Of a stretch of 64,000 nucleotides of DNA, positions 1 through 6,553 are shown in pieces (the stretch's first letter is position 1; each line of letters starts with the position of its first letter). The DNA is from Membranihabitans maritimus (GTDB lineage Bacteria; Bacteroidota; Bacteroidia; Chitinophagales; Saprospiraceae), in the NCBI RefSeq assembly GCF_021729145.1, contig NZ_JAJSLW010000002.1, forward strand, positions 186,001-250,000, read 5' to 3'. Both the position numbers and the translations under genes were made by a program. The notes beneath the pieces were generated by a model, which did no database searches, was not told where the DNA came from, and saw only the letters and a program-made list of their open reading frames with translations.

Positions 1-2416
1 TGTATAGTTGCATTCTGCTTAAGCCCATGTCATGATAGAGGTCACTTACTTCATATTCCGCATTATCCATATTGTCTTCAACACATTCCATTAATTTTTT
101 TAAAAAGATTTCTTCATCATTCGTAATAACTACTTCAGCGGGTTGAAGCTCTATTACTTTTTGATATTTTTTACGCAGTAATTTACGCTGGTCGAGGAGG
201 TTTCTAATTCTTGTTTTAAGTTCCTCGGAATCAAAAGGTTTGACTAGGTATTCATCCGCTCCTGTTTTCAGCCCCTGCAGCTTATTTTTCATTTCCGTTT
301 TCGCTGTTAATAAAACAATAGGTATGTGATTGGTAGCTGTTTGATTCTTGAGAATTTTGCATACATCAAACCCAGATGTTCCTGGCATCATTATATCACA
401 AATAATAAGGTCTGGTAAATGATTCGTTGCGAATTTAATTCCATCTTCTCCATTTTGAACAGTTTGGACGGAATACAATGGTTTTAAAATAGAGGCTATT
501 AAATCAGAAATCTCTTGATGATCTTCCACAATTAAAACACGTTCTCTTTCCCCACTTGTGGAGGTATCTTCATGTTTTATGGATTTTGGTTTTGTAGACT
601 TTTCGCCTGATTCTTGACAAAGGGGCTTCCGAAGGGGGAGAATTACCCGAAATGTAGACCCCTGACCAGGTATACTTTTCAAATGTATTGACCCACCGTG
701 GAGTTCAATTAGTTCCCGGGTAATAGATAACCCTATTCCTGTACCGGTATTTTCCTGATTTTCCAATTGATAAAACCGGTCAAAAACTTTTTGAAGTTTG
801 TCTTCTGGAATACCAGGTCCCTGATCAGATACATCGAGAATTAAATAATCTTTGTATTCGACCTTTATGTTGATAGTTGAATCATTGCGAGTATATTTTA
901 CGGCATTGGACAGTAAATTTTGAAATATTTTTTCCAGAGCATCATGATCATATTCTAACCATTCTGCTTGTTCCGGAATGTTGGTATTAAACTGTATGTT
1001 TCGTGTTGAAGCAAGGGAGTCAAAAAGTGAAACAGTCATTCGCAGAAAGGACATGATATCTCCGGGTGTAGGAGATAATGTATAGGTACCTGATTCCAGT
1101 TTTGATAGGTCTAATAATTGATTGATCAGCCGAAGAAGACGATCTGAGTGAATTTTCAATACATCCCAATCCGTTTTAATCTTTTTGGACAAATTTTTGT
1201 CTATAGTCCCCTTTATGAGGGTGAGTGGGGTTCGTAACTCATGAGATACGTCGGTAAAAAGCTTTGTTTTCAATTCGTCAATTGCTTTTATTTTTTCAGC
1301 CTCTATTTGTGCTTTTTGTGCCTTTTCTTTTTCGATATCTGCTAATGTTCTCGCTATTTTATTGGCGCAGAGGGAAGCTATGGTTTGCAATGTGTCGAGA
1401 TGCCTTCTGGTGAAAAATCCTTTTTCCGGATGTTCGGAATCTATTACCCCCAGTACTTTACCTTTGTAGATTAACGGTACTGCAATTTCTGATAACCTAT
1501 TTTCATCATCGGTAATATAACGGGGGTCCAAAGTGGTATCAGAAATGATTTCAGCTTTGGCATTATTGGCTACGTTACCCACAATTCCCTGGCCCAAAGG
1601 GATTTCAATGGGTTTGTAAATTTCAAATGCTTTTGGATTTTTATTGCCAAAAGCCGCTTTTTGTACTAAAACAGCTTTTTTTTCATCAATCAAATAAATG
1701 ACACAATCGACGAAACCGAATCTGCCAATACAATTTTTGGTGACATCCCAAAGGATTTCATCTATCGAGTTTTTTCCGTAAAGAGAATTTGAAAAATAAT
1801 GAATAGTCTGTTCCACTTCATTAGCTATTTCCAGATCATGGATTTTTTGCTTGAATTTTTGAGCATAAGTGATGCCATGAAAAACAGCTACGGACAATGA
1901 ACCTGCAAGCGTGATTAAAAGATTTCCGTAATAAACATTACTTATGTTGACTATATTGATAGATTCGGGAAATATAGAATAATTGGTAACTTCTAATACG
2001 ATTAATGCCGTAATGCACAGAGTAAACAGGTACAATATTGAAAGCCATTCCTGTTTTTCTGCAAGTAAAATACCGGAGATGAGGACCAGAATCATGATAA
2101 GTTGAAATCCTGCTTCCTTCCCCAATAGTCCTGACAAAAAGAATAGATGAAAGAACGAAAAACTAAATAACCATAACCTGGCCAAAGTTGGTCTTCCACG
2201 ATAATTCCAAACCCATGAAAAGGCTAACAGTATCGTTAAAAAAAGAACATATATCCCTATTTTCGTCGATTTACTGAAAAGGAAAATGACGTAAGGCAAG
2301 GAAGTAAACACCGCAAAGAAAGTATAGATATTTACCAGTCTTATCCGTTGAGATTTTAGAAAAGACATTTCGGGTTTTATACCCCAATTGGCAAGTTGTA
2401 ATCGTCTGATTATCAC
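1..2416 (-). CDS. Membrane hybrid histidine kinase with AraC-type output (partial, 3' end outside window)
   Basis: This is a one-protein two-component system. The visible order is an N-terminal block of about six hydrophobic segments, a GAF-like cytosolic sensor domain, HisKA with phospho-acceptor His in SHELRTPLTLIKG (about residue 392), an ATPase domain, a receiver with Asp in LIICDIMMP (about residue 674), and the beginning of an AraC-type helix-turn-helix (MGLSRMQLY) that the window edge cuts. It is a close paralogue of the kinase at 6554-9163. I chose a GTG start at 2416 because the NWGI segment before the first ATG (2368) is also present in the paralogue and because the His and Asp then fall at almost the same residue numbers in both. 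An in-frame stop lies a few codons upstream of the GTG. The ligand is unknown. The family role is certain; the start is less so. Confidence 0.9.
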   Translation of the reverse strand, partial: MIIRRLQLANWGIKPEMSFLKSQRIRLVNIYTFFAVFTSLPYVIFLFSKSTKIGIYVLFLTILLAFSWVWNYRGRPTLARLWLFSFSFFHLFFLSGLLGKEAGFQLIMILVLISGILLAEKQEWLSILYLFTLCITALIVLEVTNYSIFPESINIVNISNVYYGNLLITLAGSLSVAVFHGITYAQKFKQKIHDLEIANEVEQTIHYFSNSLYGKNSIDEILWDVTKNCIGRFGFVDCVIYLIDEKKAVLVQKAAFGNKNPKAFEIYKPIEIPLGQGIVGNVANNAKAEIISDTTLDPRYITDDENRLSEIAVPLIYKGKVLGVIDSEHPEKGFFTRRHLDTLQTIASLCANKIARTLADIEKEKAQKAQIEAEKIKAIDELKTKLFTDVSHELRTPLTLIKGTIDKNLSKKIKTDWDVLKIHSDRLLRLINQLLDLSKLESGTYTLSPTPGDIMSFLRMTVSLFDSLASTRNIQFNTNIPEQAEWLEYDHDALEKIFQNLLSNAVKYTRNDSTINIKVEYKDYLILDVSDQGPGIPEDKLQKVFDRFYQLENQENTGTGIGLSITRELIELHGGSIHLKSIPGQGSTFRVILPLRKPLCQESGEKSTKPKSIKHEDTSTSGERERVLIVEDHQEISDLIASILKPLYSVQTVQNGEDGIKFATNHLPDLIICDIMMPGTSGFDVCKILKNQTATNHIPIVLLTAKTEMKNKLQGLKTGADEYLVKPFDSEELKTRIRNLLDQRKLLRKKYQKVIELQPAEVVITNDEEIFLKKLMECVEDNMDNAEYEVSDLYHDMGLSRMQLY

Positions 2417-2557
2417 TTGACAAAGATATTATAATTCTCTCAAATTATTACTTTTCCAGAAACTCCTTCCATTATCATAAGGTTATCTAATGAGAAAATT
2501 GATATGGTTATTTGAATCATGAGCCGGAGGAAATGATAGAGGCTTCAGAATTATTTT

Positions 2558-4903
2558 TTACATTTTAATAAACTTTTGTGTGGTTTGTTTATCGCCGTTT
2601 ATAGTAACAGTATACATCCCTGGATGCAAATCATCTACTATTATCTGATGTGTCAGAGATTCTGTTTGGTCCGACGAGGATAGTTCCTTGACTTTTCTGC
2701 CCTGGAAATCCATTATGGTAATTTTAGAGATGACCAGAGAAGGATTTAATCTTAAGTGTAGAATATTGGTAACAGGATTGGGGTTGAGGTCCAATTTTTG
2801 AGGTTCTTTACCTGAATTTTCTATTGCTTGGTTTGTAATTCCTTGAATTTCGCAAGTTACTTCTATGGTTTGTGTAAAAAGTATTTGCAGTGAAGCAGTA
2901 CAGCTCGTCACCTTCCAGTGCCTTTCAACAATACAGTTGCCATCAGTACAATCCCCTATTTCATTCTGGCCCAAAAAGATGGGTATTCCCGGACCGCATA
3001 GTCCTTCACTTACGTAATCCGGTAGCGGGGGAATATTACAAAACGCAACCTGATCTTCGGGAAGGTCAAATTGGCTGACGGTGTCATTAACCATTCTCCA
3101 TTTAAAATTTTGAATACACAAGGTCGTATCACCGCAACAGTTTATCAAAAAATATACCCGGTCAAAATCAAATTCACAATTATTTAGCTGGTGAATGTGA
3201 GAATGGTCTTCGGCATGTACCCGCGATATACTACATCCTTGACTTTCAAAGGTTGTGTCCGTTAATGGAGGGGGAAATTCCGGAAATTCAGTAACGCACC
3301 CAAAATTGACATCCTCAGGGCATAGGGAGTCCGGAACTTCACCGTTATTTTCCCACCAGGTAATCATTTGATCGCAGGAAGATGTATTCCCACATTGGTC
3401 AGTAGCAGTGTAAGTCCTTGTCATTTTTATAAATCCATTGTCATTTGATATGCTACTTGCAGTGATTTCTACTGTTACGGGGCCGCAATTATCTATTGCT
3501 ACAACTGTGCATTCTTCAGGATCTGGAATAGTCTTGGGGTCGCACCCAAGTTCAAGATTCGGAGGACAGGTAATAAGGGGAGGAGTGGTATCTACTGTCC
3601 AGAAAATACGCTGCGTGCATGTGCTTATATTTCCACAAAGATCCGTTACTCCATATGTGATATAGTAGTAATATAGGCAGTCATCACCCTGTATGACATT
3701 CCCGACATCTATTTTGTCAATAGAAGCAATGCCGCAGTTGTCAGTAGCTTCTATTCCAAAGTCGGGTGATACAATATGTACATCTGTATTTAATGGGTTA
3801 CACCCTAGATCCATGTCAGAAGGGCAATGTGTAATATCGGGAGCTTCTGTATCTACGGTCCAGGTAAAAGTCTGGAGGCACTGATCTTGGTTTCCACATT
3901 TATCTGTAGCGATATATACCCAGCTTATGGAATATTCACATCCCACTAAGGTGATATCTGATAACTCATAGGTTATTTGTACACTAGAACAGGAATCTAA
4001 TGTCTTTACCACATCTGGTGTGGGCAAAGGAAGGTCTTTGTTTACATTAAAATCCGGAATACACCCCAAGTCCTTACCTGTGGGACAACTGACTATGACG
4101 GGAGGAGTGATGTCGGACGTCCAGGTAATTGTTTGTTCACAAATACTTTCATTTCCACAACAATCAATTGCTTTATATTGACGGATGCGTTGCTGAGTGC
4201 ATTCGCTACTGGAAATAATTATATCCTGAAACCAGAAAACTGTATCCAGACAACAATTGTCAGTCACTGTTAATTTTTCGGGAGACGGTGTTGGGAACGC
4301 TATAGGATTGCAACCGAGGTCGATATTCTTCTCACATTTTATTTTGGGGGGTTGCGTGTCCTTAATCCAATTGTATACTTGCGTATATGTGTATGTATCA
4401 CCACTACATGGTGTGATTTTGAATTTACGAGTCAACGAATAATAACATCCGTCATTATTTTTGTCGTCTCCTAACCATTCTTGGAGTGCTTCGCAATGTC
4501 CGGGAATAAATCTTTTTGGATCGGGAATGCTTTCTCTTAGATTTGGATTACAGCCCAGGTCAATTAAAATCGTTACATCTTCAGGGGGAAAAGTATCATA
4601 CACAAAAAGAATGTTTTGGGTATCGATTGTTTCATTTCCACAAGCATCAATTGCTGTATAAACCCTTTTTATGTTGTAATTGCAATCTTTGTTTGTTGGA
4701 ATATCTTCAACGTGTCGTACGTTTGGTTCACGGCAATCAGAGTTTACATCTATTTCGTCGGGAGCAGGCCCGGGTATGTCAGAAAGGCTATTAATACATC
4801 CTAAATTCAATTCCGGCAAGTTCATTGAAATATTCTGGGCAGCCAGCGAAAATGTAAAGAATACAAGTATACTGGTTGTTAATATTTGACGTAAAAGTAA
4901 CAT
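2558..4903 (-). CDS. Secreted HYR-like repeat protein with type IX secretion sorting domain
   Basis: A 781-residue exported protein. It begins with a signal peptide ending near SLAAQ. The body is at least seven modules of roughly 85-95 residues. Each opens with an LGC(N/I/D)P-like motif and closes with a CGN element and a TWTxDxxPPxIxCP-like boundary, as in HYR/Ig-like adhesion repeats. Cysteines are regularly placed, which suggests disulphides outside the cell. The last 80 residues (LDLNPNPVTN, GRKVKEL, PGMYTVTI, KFIKM) are a type A sorting domain of the type IX system, so the product is probably displayed on or released from the surface. No catalytic domain is visible. The barrel gene is 51 bp upstream on the same strand and may be co-transcribed. 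An adhesin or matrix role is inferred from architecture only. Confidence 0.85.
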   Translation of the reverse strand: MLLLRQILTTSILVFFTFSLAAQNISMNLPELNLGCINSLSDIPGPAPDEIDVNSDCREPNVRHVEDIPTNKDCNYNIKRVYTAIDACGNETIDTQNILFVYDTFPPEDVTILIDLGCNPNLRESIPDPKRFIPGHCEALQEWLGDDKNNDGCYYSLTRKFKITPCSGDTYTYTQVYNWIKDTQPPKIKCEKNIDLGCNPIAFPTPSPEKLTVTDNCCLDTVFWFQDIIISSSECTQQRIRQYKAIDCCGNESICEQTITWTSDITPPVIVSCPTGKDLGCIPDFNVNKDLPLPTPDVVKTLDSCSSVQITYELSDITLVGCEYSISWVYIATDKCGNQDQCLQTFTWTVDTEAPDITHCPSDMDLGCNPLNTDVHIVSPDFGIEATDNCGIASIDKIDVGNVIQGDDCLYYYYITYGVTDLCGNISTCTQRIFWTVDTTPPLITCPPNLELGCDPKTIPDPEECTVVAIDNCGPVTVEITASSISNDNGFIKMTRTYTATDQCGNTSSCDQMITWWENNGEVPDSLCPEDVNFGCVTEFPEFPPPLTDTTFESQGCSISRVHAEDHSHIHQLNNCEFDFDRVYFLINCCGDTTLCIQNFKWRMVNDTVSQFDLPEDQVAFCNIPPLPDYVSEGLCGPGIPIFLGQNEIGDCTDGNCIVERHWKVTSCTASLQILFTQTIEVTCEIQGITNQAIENSGKEPQKLDLNPNPVTNILHLRLNPSLVISKITIMDFQGRKVKELSSSDQTESLTHQIIVDDLHPGMYTVTINGDKQTTQKFIKM

Positions 4904-4954
4904 GGTAGATTTTTTATAGAGTAGAAGAATAATTATTGTCAGGAGATAACAAGG

Positions 4955-5587
4955 TTAGTTTTTAGTGAAATTGAATAGCGTTCCGAGGACAATGTTTAAT
5001 CCCCGGTTCCTAAACTTTGTTTCTATCGTTTCGACATCATTGACATCAATTACACCGATTGAGTATCTCAATTCTGCAAACACCTTGTAATCGGATACTG
5101 AACATTCCACCCCGGCTCCTAATCCGAATCCGAGGTCTACTTTTTTGAAAGAGTCGGTTCTATCTGCTTTGTCCCCATCTTCGAATTTTATGTTGCCGTT
5201 TAGTAAAATGCCAAATGAGGGTCCTGCAAGGAGATAAGGGGTTAGATTTTGATCTATTTCCAATGAATATTTAACTAATGCTGGTATCTCAATATATGAT
5301 GCGCTGTATTTTTGGTTTAACTCTTTATGTCTCCACCCTTTTAGTAAATACATTGGTTCCAGTCTAATTGACAGATTTTCGTTGATATTGTGGTCTGTGA
5401 CCAACCCAATGCCCAATAAGGCTCTTGTACCGATTCCATCAGAGCCTGTGTTTAAATTTGATGTTGCAAAATTTAAATCTAATAAGGGACCGATACTCCA
5501 TTGAGCTGAGGATAGTTTTATGGAAAATAGAAATATGCAAGAGATAATAGTATACTTTTGAATTACAGATCGATAGTTCATATCCAT
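4955..5587 (-). CDS. Outer-membrane beta-barrel protein (PorT/OMP_b-brl-like)
   Basis: A 210-residue protein with a signal peptide (cleavage near SSAQ) and alternating amphipathic strands: WSIGPLLDLNF, LSIRLEPMYLLKG, PYLLAGPSFGILLNG, VDLGFGLGAGVE, AELRYSIGVIDV. This pattern is typical of small Bacteroidota outer-membrane barrels. The last strand ends LGTLFNFTKN. It could start at Met1 or Met3. It lies between the hairpin-rich intergenic region and the secreted repeat protein gene, and a stem-loop about 90-120 bases upstream could sit in its leader. The specific role is unknown. Confidence 0.75.
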   Translation of the reverse strand: MDMNYRSVIQKYTIISCIFLFSIKLSSAQWSIGPLLDLNFATSNLNTGSDGIGTRALLGIGLVTDHNINENLSIRLEPMYLLKGWRHKELNQKYSASYIEIPALVKYSLEIDQNLTPYLLAGPSFGILLNGNIKFEDGDKADRTDSFKKVDLGFGLGAGVECSVSDYKVFAELRYSIGVIDVNDVETIETKFRNRGLNIVLGTLFNFTKN

Positions 5588-5673
5588 AAATTTATGTTGT
5601 GAACAAAAAATTATGTGTATGGGGCGGTTATGAAAATAGGATAATGGTTACATACCATTTATTGCAGGTGTAC

Positions 5674-5710
5674 CAATTTTTGATGGATGAGTACCATCGG
5701 TAAAAAATTG
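5674..5710 (-). promoter_or_regulatory. Stem-loop in the probable leader of the barrel gene
   Basis: The arm CAATTTTTGATGG (5674-5686) can pair with CCATC (5694-5698) and AAAAAATTG (5702-5710), leaving a 3-base bulge and a 7-base apical loop. It lies about 90-120 bases before the start codon at 5587, where an untranslated leader would run. No T-tract follows on either strand, so it is not an obvious terminator. Confidence 0.4.
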
Positions 5711-5716
5711 AGCAGT

Positions 5717-5752
5717 GGGAAAAAGATCCGACTATAAATGATACAGTCGGAT
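5717..5752 (-). terminator. Rho-independent-like terminator, second unit
   Basis: The 8-bp arms ATCCGACT and AGTCGGAT (5726-5733 and 5745-5752) are separated by 11 bases. On the minus strand the hairpin is followed by a run of five T (complement of 5720-5724). It points at the same strand as the neighbouring genes but lies upstream of the barrel gene. It would therefore end a transcript started in the intergenic region. Confidence 0.5.
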
Positions 5753-5902
5753 ATATTTGCACAATATATTTAGGGTTACTATGCTAATCCTTTTATGTCC
5801 TTGAAGAAAAGAAAATAGAATGTATCTACGTTATATTGATAGCTCTTCACTATGTAATACAAATGCTAAGATAAGTTTGTCTTTTATATTTAGATTGTCG
5901 CT

Positions 5903-5932
5903 ATTGTAACAAATGCTGTCCCTATTGTAACA
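5903..5932 (-). promoter_or_regulatory. Pair of direct repeats with 21-bp spacing (copy 2)
   Basis: ATTGTAACA occurs at 5903-5911 and again at 5924-5932, exactly 21 bp (two helical turns) apart. On the minus strand a TAnnTTTG-like box with one mismatch (complement of 5866-5873) lies 29 bp downstream of the proximal repeat. The same layout is seen at 6278-6307. Two-turn spaced direct repeats suit a dimeric activator of the AraC or LytTR class. Which protein binds is unknown. Confidence 0.5.
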
Positions 5933-6060
5933 ATAGGAGGGGTAGTAATTCCAAAGGTTTGGATAGTTAGGTTAATTCAAAAGAAAGTCATTCTTCAGGT
6001 GCGATGCTAAAGGAATAATACGCTAAGATACTTTTATATAGATTGTAAAATCATTTTTTC

Positions 6061-6103
6061 CTTATAAATAAAAAATACCCGGTAAGTTATATTTTACCGG
6101 GTA
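6061..6103 (-). terminator. Strong Rho-independent terminator
   Basis: Perfect 10-bp arms TACCCGGTAA and TTACCGGGTA (6076-6085 and 6094-6103) enclose an 8-base loop. On the minus strand the stem is followed directly by TTTTTTATTT. It lies about 450 bases beyond the stop codon of the hybrid kinase and closes the row of stem-loops annotated as a candidate RNA. Confidence 0.8.
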
Positions 6104-6235
6104 ATCCTCATACTTATATAGGCTCTTATTCGAACACCCATTTTGTTCGAATATTTTAAACAAAGAAGTTTTTGGTCAATGCAAAAACTTAAATTTTAAT
6201 TACCTCTTTTGGTTAATTAAATCCCCTTTTACCTA
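6065..6235 (-). ncRNA. Candidate small structured RNA with four consecutive stem-loops
   Basis: On the minus strand four stems follow each other. Stem 1 (arms 6211-6221 and 6195-6204) has 10 bp with one bulged base. Stem 2 (6182-6190 and 6166-6174) has 9 perfect bp and a 7-base loop. Stem 3 (6144-6153 and 6127-6136) has 10 perfect bp and a 7-base loop. Stem 4 is the terminator at 6076-6103. A TAnnTTTG-like box with one mismatch (complement of 6242-6249) would place the start near 6235, giving about 170 bases. No reading frame uses the region convincingly. The stems and terminator are seen; transcription is inferred. The stems could instead be protein-binding palindromes. Confidence 0.45.
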
Positions 6236-6277
6236 CTATGTCAAAGTAAAACCAAATTGCTACACCGGATTATTTGT

Positions 6278-6307
6278 ATTGTAACAAATAATAACTCGAT
6301 TGTAACA
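6278..6307 (-). promoter_or_regulatory. Pair of direct repeats with 21-bp spacing (copy 1)
   Basis: ATTGTAACA at 6278-6286 and 6299-6307 has the same 21-bp period as the pair at 5903-5932. The proximal repeat lies 28 bp from the TAnnTTTG-like box of the candidate RNA. This is the position expected for an activator touching polymerase. The adjacent hybrid kinases carry AraC-type output domains, which makes them possible but unproven users of these sites. Confidence 0.5.
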
Positions 6308-6553
6308 TTTATAGCAAAATAGAATTGTAATTCTCTTTGGGAAAATGATCTGGAAGGGCTGTCGTGTAAATCGCTATTGTATGTACTTTTAGCAACCTTA
6401 AGAAGAAATGGTAAATACCACCAGACTATATGACAATAATTTTTACAGCGTAGTTCTTTGTCATTATTTAGTATATCCGGATCCAGAATAGGAAACAATC
6501 ATACAAAATGGAAATAGCGTAATTCTCCATACTCAATAATATACGGAGTGCTG

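Noticed and set aside
6061-6235. Riboswitch for the downstream barrel gene
   Set aside because: The hairpin row ends in its own terminator nearly 500 bp from the barrel start, and a second terminator lies between. An independent RNA is a simpler reading.
6241-6498. 85-codon minus-strand open frame between the kinase and the hairpin cluster
   Set aside because: It has no recognisable domain, contains the 21-bp spaced repeats and lies in AT-rich non-coding DNA. A chance frame is more likely.
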